From: Ramlibacter tataouinensis
GTDB taxonomy: Bacteria > Pseudomonadota > Gammaproteobacteria > Burkholderiales > Burkholderiaceae_C
Assembly: GCA_002427815.1 (NCBI GenBank)
Contig: DIZF01000016.1
Location: 249,216-313,215 of the forward strand
DNA: 64,000 bases
Reading direction: 5' to 3'
Within the stretch, counting starts at the first letter, position 1, and the number at the start of each line of letters is the position of its first letter. The position numbers were made by a program, and so were the translations under genes. The notes under the pieces are model-generated. The model was not told the origin of the DNA. It did no database searches and worked only from the letters and a program-made list of their open reading frames with translations. Shown piece after piece: positions 47,447 to 56,862 of this stretch.

Positions 47447-47989
47447 TCAGTAGCTCTTCTTGCCGCGGCTGGTCAGCAGCGGCGACAGGATCATCGCGGC
47501 CGCTGCCTGGGTGGCATAGGCCTGCCTGATCATGCGGTCAACGATGAACTCGACATCCTCGGGCCGTTCGATCCCATGGTGCTCGATCTTGAGGGCCTGG
47601 AGGATGGGCCGCATCGTGCTGCACACGATCGCCTGCCCGAGCTGGTGATCGCCCAGCGTGCCGCGCTCCGAGATCATCATCAACAACGGAATCTGGCAGG
47701 GCACCGTCAGCGATGCCAGCGCATTGGGCAGTGTTGCGAAGCCGCTGGTCTGCATCAGCACGATGCCGCGCAGTCCCGCCATGTAGGCGCCGGTCACGAT
47801 GCCGACCGCCTCTTCCTCGCGAGCGGGGCAGATCACGGTGAACCAGTCGTCCGCATGGATCCGCTTGATCAGGGGCGCCAGCACCTTGTCGGGCACATAG
47901 GCCACCAGCCGGACCTCGTTCGATTTCAGGACCCGGACGACGGTCTCATCCCAGGATTCGCCGGTCTTGCCGGCGGTTTCTTCAACCAT
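47447..47989 (-). CDS. TPP-dependent decarboxylase, alpha subunit (ComD-like)
   Basis: This 180-residue protein is the pyrimidine-binding half of a split decarboxylase. Its catalytic glutamate region is VICPAREEEAVGIVTGAYMAG, followed by LMQTSGFATLPNALASL. These are hallmarks of the sulfopyruvate/phosphonopyruvate decarboxylase family. AGGAGAAAGCA precedes the ATG. It is the first gene of the minus-strand cluster and divergent from a TTT receptor gene, from which it is separated by about 210 bases. Confidence 0.85.
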   Translation of the reverse strand: MVEETAGKTGESWDETVVRVLKSNEVRLVAYVPDKVLAPLIKRIHADDWFTVICPAREEEAVGIVTGAYMAGLRGIVLMQTSGFATLPNALASLTVPCQIPLLMMISERGTLGDHQLGQAIVCSTMRPILQALKIEHHGIERPEDVEFIVDRMIRQAYATQAAAAMILSPLLTSRGKKSY

Positions 47990-48201
47990 TGCTTTCTCCT
48001 GTCGCTGGACTCCCAGCCACCGGCACGATGCAGGGCCCGGCCGGCCACGCCACCATCGCGGTGGACACTTGATGGGTCATTCTAGTGGCGGCAACAAGGC
48101 ATGGGCTACAGTCACGGTGGGCGCCGAAGGCCGCTTTCACCGAGTGCTCGGATGGATGACTGCCGGCGGCTCTGACACTTCAACATCCACAGGAGATAGG
48201 C

Positions 48202-49188
48202 ATGAACAATTCCAGGAGACAGGCCCTCGTCGGCGCTGCAGCGCTGATGCTGCCCGGCTGGGCCGCACTGGCGCAGGCCCAGACCGGCGCCGCCAATTAC
48301 CCGAGCGGCCCGGTGAAGATCGTGGTCGGCTTTTCCGCGGGCGGCCCCACCGACCTCGCTGCGCGCCTGATCGCCGCCAAGCTGCAAGTCGCTTTCGGCC
48401 AGACCTTCATCGTCGACAACAAGCCCGGCGCCGGTTCCAACCTGGCTTCGGAAATCGTGGCCAAGGCCGCGCCCGACGGCTATACGCTGTTGATGGCGGC
48501 GGCCCCATTGGCCATCAACAACCATCTGTACAAGGATCTGAAGTGGGATGCCTTGCGCAGCTTCGAGCCGATCACCCAGGTGATGTCGGCACCCTGCATC
48601 CTGGCGGTGCGGCCGGAGTCGTACAAGACCATGGCCGAACTGGTGGCGGCGGCCAGGAAGGATCCCGGCAAGCTGAGCTTTTCTTCGTCCGGCGCCGGCG
48701 GCTCCCAGCACCTTGCGGGCGAGCTGCTGCAGCAAAAGGCCGGCATCCAGTTGATCCATATTCCCTACAAGGGAGCGGCACCGGCCCTGGCCGACCTGCT
48801 GGGCGGCCAGATCTCGATGGGCTTCATGACCTCGCTGTCGTCGGTGCCGTATTTCACGAGTGGCAAGCTGCGCGCCCTGGCGGTGGCCTCGCCCCAACGC
48901 CTGCCGCAGTTGCCCGATGTGCCAACCATGGCCGAAGCCGGGTTTCCGGGCGTCGAGATCAATTCCTGGAGCGGCCTGCTGGCGCCGGCCAGGACCCCGC
49001 CTGAAATCGTGGCCAGGCTGCAGCGGGAAGTCGCCAAGGCGCTGGCTTCGCCCGATGTCAACGAGAAGCTCAGCTCGCAGGGCGCGTTGGTGGTCGGCAG
49101 CACGCCGGCGGAGTTCGCCAGCTATCTGGCGCACGAGAGCGCCGAGTACGGCCGGCTGATCAAGTCCATCAAGCTCAGCCTGGACTGA
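48202..49188 (+). CDS. Bug/TctC-type TTT receptor (decarboxylase cluster)
   Basis: This 328-residue receptor has the signal region MNNSRRQALVGAAALMLPGW, which has a twin-arginine-like pair. Motifs are IVVGFSAGGPTDLAAR, DNKPGAGSNLASEIVA, PDGYTLLMAA and IPYKGAAPALADLLGGQ. AGGAGATAGGC precedes the ATG. It is divergent from the decarboxylase-ALDH-MmgE/PrpD operon and probably imports that pathway's organic acid. No TctAB permease is nearby. Confidence 0.92.
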   Translation: MNNSRRQALVGAAALMLPGWAALAQAQTGAANYPSGPVKIVVGFSAGGPTDLAARLIAAKLQVAFGQTFIVDNKPGAGSNLASEIVAKAAPDGYTLLMAAAPLAINNHLYKDLKWDALRSFEPITQVMSAPCILAVRPESYKTMAELVAAARKDPGKLSFSSSGAGGSQHLAGELLQQKAGIQLIHIPYKGAAPALADLLGGQISMGFMTSLSSVPYFTSGKLRALAVASPQRLPQLPDVPTMAEAGFPGVEINSWSGLLAPARTPPEIVARLQREVAKALASPDVNEKLSSQGALVVGSTPAEFASYLAHESAEYGRLIKSIKLSLD

Positions 49189-49197
49189 AGCGCCACG

Positions 49198-50037
49198 GTG
49201 ACCCACAGCGAGAGCGAAGTACAGGCGCGGGCGCTGGTCGCGCAACTCGCACAGCGCGGCGAACCACTCGACGCCCACTTCGAGAACAGCGCAATTCGCT
49301 GGCGCCGCATCGGCAGCGGGCCGCCGCTGGTGCTGCTGCACGGCGGCAACGGCAACTGGCTGCACTGGGTGCGAAACATCGAGGCGCTGGCGCAGCAGCA
49401 TCAGCTCTGGCTGCCGGATCTGCCGGGTTGCGGTGAATCCGACGCACTGGCCGCGCCGGCCAGCCTGGAACGGCTGGTGGCCGCGCTGCGCCAGAACATC
49501 GACAGCCTGATCGGCACCGGCCGTGAAATCGGCCTCGTGGCATTTTCCTTCGGCTCGGTGCTGGCTTCGAACCTGGCGCTGTCGCGTGGCGGCGTCAACC
49601 GGCTCGCCCTGCTGGGGCCGACCGGCCACGGCTTTGCGCGCAGCCCGCTGTCGTTGCGGAACTGGCGCCTGTACGCGCCGGGGCCGGCGCAGACCGAGGC
49701 CCATCTGCACAACCTGTCGCACCTGATGCTGCACCAGCGCAGCGCCGTCGACGCCCTGGCCCTGGTCGTCCATCGCGACGCCAGCGAGCACACGCGGCTG
49801 CGCAGCAAGCCACTTTCGCTGACCAACGCCACGCGCCGGGCCCTGGACCGGCTGCAGATCCCGGTGCTGATGGCCTGGGGCGAGCACGATCCCACCGCCC
49901 CGGCCGCGGGCAATCAGCAAACCCTGGCGGAAGGCCACCCGAACCGCCGCTGGGTGCGGGTCGCCGGCGCGGGCCACTGGATCCAGTACGAACGCCCGGC
50001 CGAAATCAACGCCCTGCTGGACGAATGGTTCGGCTGA
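49198..50037 (+). CDS. Alpha/beta hydrolase
   Basis: This 279-residue hydrolase starts with GTG 49198, nine bases after the TTT receptor stop. The oxyanion region is LVLLHGGNGNWLHW. The nucleophile elbow is AFSFGS, with alanine in place of the usual first glycine; the acid is in WGEHDPTAP and the histidine in GAGHWIQYE. Such enzymes cleave esters, C-C bonds of diketones or lactones. Its operon position suggests it acts on the imported compound or a pathway intermediate. Confidence 0.87.
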   Translation: MTHSESEVQARALVAQLAQRGEPLDAHFENSAIRWRRIGSGPPLVLLHGGNGNWLHWVRNIEALAQQHQLWLPDLPGCGESDALAAPASLERLVAALRQNIDSLIGTGREIGLVAFSFGSVLASNLALSRGGVNRLALLGPTGHGFARSPLSLRNWRLYAPGPAQTEAHLHNLSHLMLHQRSAVDALALVVHRDASEHTRLRSKPLSLTNATRRALDRLQIPVLMAWGEHDPTAPAAGNQQTLAEGHPNRRWVRVAGAGHWIQYERPAEINALLDEWFG

Positions 50038-50048
50038 ACGCGCAATGT

Positions 50049-51188
50049 CTAATCGTCAATTTCAAGGCTGGTGACCAGCAGAACGTCGCCCGCCTTGGTG
50101 CCATTGACCTTGACTTTGACGCCCACCTTCAAGTCGCCTGTCTTGCCTTTGGCGATGGTGGCCCCGGTGGCATCGCAGCGCTGACCTCGGACGACAAAGT
50201 TGGCCAGACTGGTGAATTGCTCGATCTGCCCCTCGATTTCTGCTTCGTCCAATTTCTGCTCGCTCTCAAATACCACGGCGGTCGCCTTGAGCAGCTGACC
50301 TTGCACGGTGCCGCGCACTTCGATTCGCAGGCCGGTGGTGATGGGTGTCGTTGGTGAAGATACCGCGCTGCTGTCCACCTCGATGTTGCCGAGCATGAAT
50401 CGCGTTGGCGACAGCACTTGCGTGACCACGCCCTCCATTTCAACTTCATGCTGCGACAGGGCATCGCTCGGCAGTTGGAGAACCCTGGATTCTTCTACCT
50501 GCAAATTGGCGCCCGACAAGACACCCTTGACACGCACCAATTGCCCGGCTGTCATGCCCGCTGCCATAGCCCCCGACATGGACAGGCCATTGAGGGATCG
50601 CTGTGCCCCCATCACAGTCACCAACCCGGTGCTGACGACCTTTGAAACCGTGTTGGGGAGCACCGCCACGCGCGTTGCAACCCAGCGGCTGCCATCTGCC
50701 CCCGCCTGCAGGCCCCAGACCGTTACCGGCTGGCCCGTCGCCAATCCGGATGCTGAACCGATCCCGTCGTACAGGGTAGCGGAGTTGGTCTGGATCGTCA
50801 TGCCCGCCACCACGAACTGGCCAGCCTGTACCTGCGTGACCCACCCCTGCGCAATCGACCAGACTTCAATCTGGCTGGCGATGCCCAAGGTGGTGTCTGC
50901 GCTGCGTTGCCCCTGCACGCTGGCCACCATACCCAGGCGCAGGTCCAGCGAGTTGGCCGCGGCCCCATCGATCTGCACCACTGCCCCCACATCGTCGAAT
51001 TTGATCCCATTGACGATCACACTGCCGAAGCCGGCGATCGCACCTTGCGCAAAAATGCCGGTACCCCCGGTGCCTGGCGACAGGGCCAGGCCCGCGCCGC
51101 CCCCGCCGCAGCCGGCCAGCGCCGATACTGCCAATGCAAGCCAGTTACGTCTCGTGATGAGGGTGTAGCCCGCGGTGCGTTGATTCAT
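50049..51188 (-). CDS. DUF5666-domain lipoprotein
   Basis: This 379-residue lipoprotein has an Arg-containing signal ending SALAGCGGGGAG (lipobox LAGC). It is followed by several beta-rich repeats of about 70 residues of the DUF5666 type, e.g. GLVTVMGAQRSLNGLSM, MEGVVTQVLSPTRFMLGNIE and IEGQIEQFTSLANFVVRGQR. Function unknown; OB-like beta domains on the envelope are likely. It overlaps the DUF6502 gene stop by four bases (ATGA). The same pairing recurs in related genomes to my knowledge, which suggests a working unit. Confidence 0.85.
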   Translation of the reverse strand: MNQRTAGYTLITRRNWLALAVSALAGCGGGGAGLALSPGTGGTGIFAQGAIAGFGSVIVNGIKFDDVGAVVQIDGAAANSLDLRLGMVASVQGQRSADTTLGIASQIEVWSIAQGWVTQVQAGQFVVAGMTIQTNSATLYDGIGSASGLATGQPVTVWGLQAGADGSRWVATRVAVLPNTVSKVVSTGLVTVMGAQRSLNGLSMSGAMAAGMTAGQLVRVKGVLSGANLQVEESRVLQLPSDALSQHEVEMEGVVTQVLSPTRFMLGNIEVDSSAVSSPTTPITTGLRIEVRGTVQGQLLKATAVVFESEQKLDEAEIEGQIEQFTSLANFVVRGQRCDATGATIAKGKTGDLKVGVKVKVNGTKAGDVLLVTSLEIDD

Positions 51189-52129
51189 TTCTTCGACTTC
51201 CTCTTGTTCTTTCGCTGCGTTGCAGCCAATGGGGCATCGGGCCCCTGCACGATTTGCGCAGTGTCATTGAAGTACACGCCGAATCGAACTTTGTACCTGG
51301 GCCCATCCACCGCCTCGCTTCGCTGCTCGGCGACTGTGGCCATTTGCAGAAATTGCCGCAGGGCGTCAGACCACAGTCGGCGGGCCAACAGCTGCAATTG
51401 CGCAGCCTGTTCTGCCGACAAACCCTGCGAAAAAGCGCTTTGCTCCAACTTGGGTGGACCACTTCGGTCGGGCTTCAGATTGTGAGCTGCCGCCGCCAGG
51501 TGGTCACTCACGTTAGCTGCCAGGAAATGAAAGGATTCGCTCAATCCTTCGTGCGGCACAAAGGCATTGGCCTTGAGGACTACATAGCCATCCTCACGCA
51601 ATTCGACCACCCCGAGTCGCTCCAGTTCGTCCAGCACGGCGCGGGCACCCACATCGCTGCTGACTTCGGCTACCAGGCTGGTGAAGTCGGGTTCTCCAGG
51701 AATGCGTCGGCGCGGTGTGCGCGCGAGCGTTCGGGCGCTTTGGTCGGCATTCAGGAACCGTGGCTCGCTGATCCAGCGCGCCACCACCGATGTCGCCACC
51801 GAAGCCATCGGCGTGCCACCTGCTTGCGCGGCGGGCGTTTCCCGCAGGCGTTTGACATCCTTGCGGTGTACGCCGGTGAGCAAGGCAATGCGGGTGTCCG
51901 AGCTGCCCTTGTCGACCAGACCAAAGGCGTTGGCAGCCTCATCCACCAGTGCCTTTTTCAGCAGTTCGAGCATCGACGGCAACTGCAGTCCGTGGTCAAT
52001 CATCAGTCGCGCCAGCGGCTTGAGCACCGTGGCGACCGCTTGCGCCGCCAACGCCGGTTCCGGCAATCCGGGCGCGGACTGCCCGACCGGGTCGGTCGGT
52101 GGATCGCCATTGGTTGGACGGGTGCTCAT
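51185..52129 (-). CDS. DUF6502-family protein
   Basis: This 314-residue, probably cytoplasmic protein is of the DUF6502 type. Its conserved features are ALAAQAVATVLKPLARLMID, a segment resembling a winged helix (SDTRIALLTGVHRKDVKRLRE) and the strand-rich LDELERLGVVELREDGYVVL. A regulatory role is possible from the DNA-binding-like element, but it is not established. It has a very basic C-terminal tail. It is translationally coupled to the DUF5666 lipoprotein gene and divergent from the cytochrome lipoprotein gene. Confidence 0.82.
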   Translation of the reverse strand: MSTRPTNGDPPTDPVGQSAPGLPEPALAAQAVATVLKPLARLMIDHGLQLPSMLELLKKALVDEAANAFGLVDKGSSDTRIALLTGVHRKDVKRLRETPAAQAGGTPMASVATSVVARWISEPRFLNADQSARTLARTPRRRIPGEPDFTSLVAEVSSDVGARAVLDELERLGVVELREDGYVVLKANAFVPHEGLSESFHFLAANVSDHLAAAAHNLKPDRSGPPKLEQSAFSQGLSAEQAAQLQLLARRLWSDALRQFLQMATVAEQRSEAVDGPRYKVRFGVYFNDTAQIVQGPDAPLAATQRKNKRKSKK

Positions 52130-52251
52130 GAAAGCGGATTCTGTAGAAAGGTGTGGCTGCGGCGTTACCAGGATTTACACATATTTCCGGGATTTTTTAC
52201 CTATTTCTTTCCGATTGCTTGACGAAATCTCTGAGTTGATCGACATTTTCA

Positions 52252-52264
52252 GGGAAATTTTCCC
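52252..52264. promoter_or_regulatory. Dyad in the promoter of the cytochrome lipoprotein gene
   Basis: GGGAAATTTTCCC has 6-base perfect arms around one T and lies 30 bases before the ATG at 52295. The whole 52150-52265 stretch is markedly AT-rich compared with the surroundings and contains TTGACG. It is a good candidate for promoter and operator, perhaps for the DUF6502 protein. Confidence 0.35.
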
Positions 52265-52294
52265 AAAGTTCAACCCTCAAGCAAGGAATCCCCC

Positions 52295-53338
52295 ATGAAA
52301 GTCAGCAAGAACCATCTCACGCTCAGCCTCATCGGTGCAGCCGTTGTCGCCCTCACCGCTTGCGGTGGCGGGGGTAGCGGACCTTCCGGTACCGCAGCGA
52401 TCAGCACCACCGTGATGGACGGTCTGATCCAGAACGCACTGGTTTGCGTGGATGCCAACAACAACGGGCTTTGTGACGCCGGCGAAGTCCAGGGGCGCAC
52501 CGATGCCAATGGACAGGTGACGCTCACGGTTCCGGCGTCTGATGTCGGCACCGCGAAACTGATTGCCATGATCGGCACAGACGCCATCGACGCGGACACC
52601 GGCCCGATCAAGACCGCCTACGCGTTCACGGCTCCAGCCGGACGGCACGAAGTGATCAGCCCGTTGACGACGATGGTGCAGGCCAAAATCGATTCGGACG
52701 AAAAGGCCGGCAAGGCAACCAGCGTCGACGACGCGGCCACCTACGTCCAGGCCGCCTTGACACTGAATGTCTCGGTTTTGGACAACTACATTGCCAGGCG
52801 CGTGTCCAACCCGGACAGCAAAGAGGCAGGCGATGACGCACATGCCTTGGTAGTTGTCGCCCAAGCATCGAAATGCGACGATGACCAAACTGAAATGGAC
52901 GGCAAAAAAGAGGCGACGCAACAGAACGAGACGCATATCGGGCTGCTGGGCAAGCTGAACGACATCAAATCGATTGACTTCAGCCATTCCAGCTGCGCTG
53001 CCGGGCCTGGCGCGGCGTGTGACGACTTCATCAAGAGCAAAGTGCCCGCAGTCCCCTCGACGAGTTGCGTCCCGCAACCCGCACCGGCACCCGCACCGGC
53101 ACCCGCTCCTGCACCATCTGCCGCGAACGGAAAAGTCCTTTATGCGGCAAATTGCACGGGGTGCCATGGCGCCAATCCGGCGCTGAACACCAACAACATC
53201 CTGAATGGCGCCAATTCGCCCAGCACCATCCTCAATGCGATCGCCACCAACAGAGGAGGCATGAGTTTCCTGGCTGCCACGATCCAGGCCCCTCAAGCCA
53301 ATGACATTGCCGCTTATCTGGCCACTCCCGGCATCTGA
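52295..53338 (+). CDS. Lipoprotein with C-terminal cytochrome c domain
   Basis: This 347-residue lipoprotein has its signal ending VALTACGGGGSG (lipobox LTAC). The N-terminal part contains ALVCVDANNNGLCDAGEVQG, a calcium-binding-like loop found in surface-protein modules. A helical middle and a (Pro-Ala) linker of about 14 residues follow. The last ~70 residues form a small mono-heme cytochrome c: NCTGCHGANPALN, with a likely axial methionine in RGGMSFLAA. It may pass electrons at the outer membrane. It is divergent from the DUF6502/DUF5666 pair. Confidence 0.87.
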   Translation: MKVSKNHLTLSLIGAAVVALTACGGGGSGPSGTAAISTTVMDGLIQNALVCVDANNNGLCDAGEVQGRTDANGQVTLTVPASDVGTAKLIAMIGTDAIDADTGPIKTAYAFTAPAGRHEVISPLTTMVQAKIDSDEKAGKATSVDDAATYVQAALTLNVSVLDNYIARRVSNPDSKEAGDDAHALVVVAQASKCDDDQTEMDGKKEATQQNETHIGLLGKLNDIKSIDFSHSSCAAGPGAACDDFIKSKVPAVPSTSCVPQPAPAPAPAPAPAPSAANGKVLYAANCTGCHGANPALNTNNILNGANSPSTILNAIATNRGGMSFLAATIQAPQANDIAAYLATPGI

Positions 53339-53424
53339 GGAAACCGGCAGCAGCCTGATCCAGGACCAACGAACTGACGCTCAGGCTCCTGTCTGAACGC
53401 TGGAGAGCATGAGCGACAGTTCGG

Positions 53425-56400
53425 TCAGGTTCCCAAGGCCAGCTTGAGCGGCACCGGCTTGCCGGAGACAGAACTGACCTCCTCGGGCGCGGTCGCCACC
53501 GCACGCGCGGGCTCGACGCCGGCCTCATGGAGGGCAGCGACGATTGCGTTCGCCCGCTGCGCGCCCAGCCGGGTCAAGGCATCGGCCGCCAGCGGCTGGT
53601 TCTGCTCCAGGCGTTCGCGCAGCTTGTTGTAGAAGGCAGTGGCGTCGGCCACCTGCGGTTCGCCCTGGATCATCTTGCCGATGCGCTGCAACAGGGGCAG
53701 CTTCGCCTGAGCCGCTTCGGCCTGCGCGCCTGAAGCACCCGGTGCGCCCATGACTGCGGCGGCGCCGGCCTCCACCGCTTTTTTCTGCTGATCGAGTTCG
53801 GCGTCGCCGAATCGCTCGGCATAGAGTTCCCGCAGCGCACGCCGCACGGCGCCATCGCCCGGGTCCAACGGTCCGGGGTCTTCGGTCCCGTCCTTGATGC
53901 CGGCGCGGCGGGCGATCTCGATCCGCACCGCGCGCGAGCGCAGCGCGGCACCATCGGCCGCCTCGCTGTACTGGCCCGGAACGGACAGCTTGAGTTGGGT
54001 ACGCTTTGCCAGAAACTGCGCCACCTGATTGAGTTTCTCGCGCTCCGGCGGCAACAGCCGGGCGCTGCCGGGATCGAAAGCTATGGCCTCCAGCTGCTCG
54101 CCGCCACCGCCGCCCAGCAGCCGGCTGAGCGCACGGAACGGCGCGGTGACAATGCTGGTCAACAGATTGCCGATGGCCTTCCAGATGATTGCGCCATAGC
54201 TGAACTGCGGGTCGTTGAGGTTGCCCGAGATCGGCACGCCCAGGTCGATGCGGCCATTCTCATCCTTGAGGATGGCGATCGCGAATTCCAGCGGCAGCTT
54301 GAGCGCATCGGGACTGTCGACGCGCTCACCCAGGGTCAGGTTGTCGATGACGATCTGGTTGGCGCCCTCCAGCTGACCGTTGCGGATCTGGTAGTGGAGA
54401 TCGAGCGAGATCTTGCCCTGCGCGATCTTGTAGCCGGCGAACTTCATGGTGTAGGGCGAGGCCGCCACCATGTCGACGTTCCTGAACACGAAGTTGACGT
54501 CGGTGTTGTTGCTCGGCGCGAACGGATTGAGCTCGCCGCGGATTCGCGCCAGCCCGAACTCATCGACCCGGCCGTCGAGCTCGATCTGGCTGCGCGAAGT
54601 CCGGCTCGACGAGAGACCGTTGACCACGCCGTTCAGTTCGTACATCTTGGCGGCGAATGGCGGCCGCAGACTGAGGTCGGTGAAATCGAGCTTGGCGTTC
54701 TGCAGGCGAACGCGGCGGATGCGCACCGGGAAGGGCTCACCCGCGGTCTGCGCGGCGGTCGCGACCGGCGTCACGGCCTTCGCGCCGTGGTCGGGCGCCC
54801 GCACCAGCAGGCGCGCCGCGTTGAAACTGCGATCGCTCTCGATGATCAGCTTGGCATTGGGCTCGACGACGAGCAGCTGCGGGATCTCCAGCAGGTTGGG
54901 GGCCAGGCTGGCGGTGAGTTTGTCGGCGCTCAGGTTTTTCCACGCCGCGAACAATGCACCGTCTTCTTCATTGAGCACGAGGCCGGCAATATTGACTCCG
55001 CCGCTGTAGCGCAGGCTCGTGCCTTTCGCGCCGCGCGCGCCGATGCTGAGCCGTCCCTGCGCGGAGCCACTGCCGCGGGCGATTCTCAGTTTGAGGTAGT
55101 GGGCCAGCAGGGGCTGCAGAGGCGCCAGGGCGAGCTGCCTGACCCGCACATCGGCTTGCAGTGCGCCACTGGCCGGGATCACGCTGCCTTGGGCCGAGAG
55201 CTGACCGCCCTCACGCACATTCAGGCCGGCATTGAACTTGACCGGCTGCTTCAGGTCGCTGCTGGCATCCTCGAATTTCGCCGCCAGGTCGCTGACGTGG
55301 ACCTTGATGCCGGTTCCCTGATCCACCAGCTCGGCGGCGAATCTGCTCAATTCCACGCTCCTGGCCAAAGCCAGCCAGGGTTTGCCGGCGGATGCGCCCG
55401 GTGCCGCGGCCGGCCGACCGGACGCGTCGATGCGGGGCAGCAGCGCCGCGACATTGAACTTGCCCGCGCGGTCGCGCGTGACCTGCATCTGCGCGTCCTG
55501 TGCATAAAGCCGGCCCACGCCGACGCGCCGCGCGGCCAGATCGAACGTGCCATCGGTAAAGCCCAGTTGCGCGAGCTTGAATGGCGCCTGCGTGCCGCTC
55601 GACAGCGCCAGATCGGAGAGCGACAACGCCGCATCCGAGACCTTCAGCTGGAAGTCGGCGCCGGCTTGCGCCGCCGCCAGTTGCAGCTGCAGCCGCGCTT
55701 TTCCCGCCTCGAGCCGGAGCGGTGGGCGCGCCGTCTCGTCGACGGCGCTGATCGCCACCTGGTCGAAAACCACCTGCTGGATCGCCAGCATCCAGTTGTT
55801 GAGCGGGACGACCGGCGCCGGACCGGGCGGAACTGCCGCCGGACCGGCCGCTGCGATCATGAGGTTGGCCAGATCGAGTTCGCCCTTGGCGTCGCGCTGG
55901 ACCCTGAGCCTGCCGCCGTCCGCGCGCACCTCGCCCACCGTCGCCTCGCGCCGCGCCCAGTCGGCGCTGATGTCATTCAGGTTCAGCCGCGTCAGCGCGG
56001 CGAAGGAATCGCTCGCGCCCTCGCGCGACAGCGCCAGATCGCGCAGCGACATCCTGGCGCCGGCCAGCCTGGCTTCGAACTTGCCATCGACATAGGAAAA
56101 GGCGTACGGGAAGGTTGCCGACAGCTGTCCGGCGGCGAGGGTCGCACGGGTATAGGACTTCAGGTAAACCGCCAGTTGCGGCAAAGAGGCGTTTTCCACG
56201 GTGAGTTCGCCGCTGCCGCGAATCGGATTGACCGACGTGTTGCCTTTCCAGCGCAGCTTGCCGCCGCGCGCCGACTCGGCGCTGAGCATGTGGGCGTCGT
56301 TCTGATCCGGCAGGGTGCTGAAGTGAATCAGCTGGAAGGCGATCGGCGAAAAAACGTTGTCGTAGCCGGCCCGGCGGTCATGCAGTTCCACCCTGCCCTG

Positions 56401-56862
56401 TTCCAGTGCGAGTCGGTCGATGGCAAGGCGTGGCAGGCTGTCATCGGCGGCAGCTTTCCGCGTCCGGCGCTGGTACGTGTCCAGCAATTCGGCGAGATTG
56501 AATTTGCCATCGGCTGCAATCAGCAGGTTCGCACCCGGCGCCGTGATGCGGATCTCGGCAAAGCTCCACGCCCGCCGGACCACGGATCGCCACTGCAACT
56601 GCGCGTCGAGCTTCCCGATGGCCAACAGGGGGGTGCCATCGGCCTCCGCCAGGCGCAGATCGGCCGCCTCAAGGCGCAACGTGAAGGGATTGAAGCTCAG
56701 CTGGCCGATCGATGCCTGGCGTTCCAGATCCGCGTGCACGATCCCGGGCACCTGACTCGTGATCACCAGCGGCACCAGCCAGAATCCCAGCACGGTATAC
56801 GCAGCCAGCAAGCCCAGCGCGCCTGCCGCCCATCGCTTCCACCGGAAATTGTCTGGCTGCAT
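53425..56862 (-). CDS. DUF748 (AsmA-like) envelope protein
   Basis: This 1145-residue protein has one N-terminal membrane anchor (WAAGALGLLAAYTVLGFWLV). Long beta-rich AsmA/DUF748 repeats follow, including GQLSFNPFTLRLEAADLRLA and the conserved block around FRNVDMVAASPYTMKFAGYK with KIAQGKISLDLHYQIRNGQL. The C-terminal region (IAFDPGSARLLPPEREKLNQ) resembles an OmpA-like tail. Such proteins are thought to bridge inner and outer membranes in lipid transfer. ATG 56862 follows GAAGG; an upstream TTG is less likely. It stands alone, with a 281-base spacer upstream holding no gene. Confidence 0.9.
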   Translation of the reverse strand: MQPDNFRWKRWAAGALGLLAAYTVLGFWLVPLVITSQVPGIVHADLERQASIGQLSFNPFTLRLEAADLRLAEADGTPLLAIGKLDAQLQWRSVVRRAWSFAEIRITAPGANLLIAADGKFNLAELLDTYQRRTRKAAADDSLPRLAIDRLALEQGRVELHDRRAGYDNVFSPIAFQLIHFSTLPDQNDAHMLSAESARGGKLRWKGNTSVNPIRGSGELTVENASLPQLAVYLKSYTRATLAAGQLSATFPYAFSYVDGKFEARLAGARMSLRDLALSREGASDSFAALTRLNLNDISADWARREATVGEVRADGGRLRVQRDAKGELDLANLMIAAAGPAAVPPGPAPVVPLNNWMLAIQQVVFDQVAISAVDETARPPLRLEAGKARLQLQLAAAQAGADFQLKVSDAALSLSDLALSSGTQAPFKLAQLGFTDGTFDLAARRVGVGRLYAQDAQMQVTRDRAGKFNVAALLPRIDASGRPAAAPGASAGKPWLALARSVELSRFAAELVDQGTGIKVHVSDLAAKFEDASSDLKQPVKFNAGLNVREGGQLSAQGSVIPASGALQADVRVRQLALAPLQPLLAHYLKLRIARGSGSAQGRLSIGARGAKGTSLRYSGGVNIAGLVLNEEDGALFAAWKNLSADKLTASLAPNLLEIPQLLVVEPNAKLIIESDRSFNAARLLVRAPDHGAKAVTPVATAAQTAGEPFPVRIRRVRLQNAKLDFTDLSLRPPFAAKMYELNGVVNGLSSSRTSRSQIELDGRVDEFGLARIRGELNPFAPSNNTDVNFVFRNVDMVAASPYTMKFAGYKIAQGKISLDLHYQIRNGQLEGANQIVIDNLTLGERVDSPDALKLPLEFAIAILKDENGRIDLGVPISGNLNDPQFSYGAIIWKAIGNLLTSIVTAPFRALSRLLGGGGGEQLEAIAFDPGSARLLPPEREKLNQVAQFLAKRTQLKLSVPGQYSEAADGAALRSRAVRIEIARRAGIKDGTEDPGPLDPGDGAVRRALRELYAERFGDAELDQQKKAVEAGAAAVMGAPGASGAQAEAAQAKLPLLQRIGKMIQGEPQVADATAFYNKLRERLEQNQPLAADALTRLGAQRANAIVAALHEAGVEPARAVATAPEEVSSVSGKPVPLKLALGT

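Noticed and set aside
53080..53117. Short repetitive CCGGCACCCGCA stretch
   Set aside because: It encodes a Pro-Ala linker between the lipoprotein body and its cytochrome domain; a common low-complexity linker, not a CRISPR or mobile repeat.
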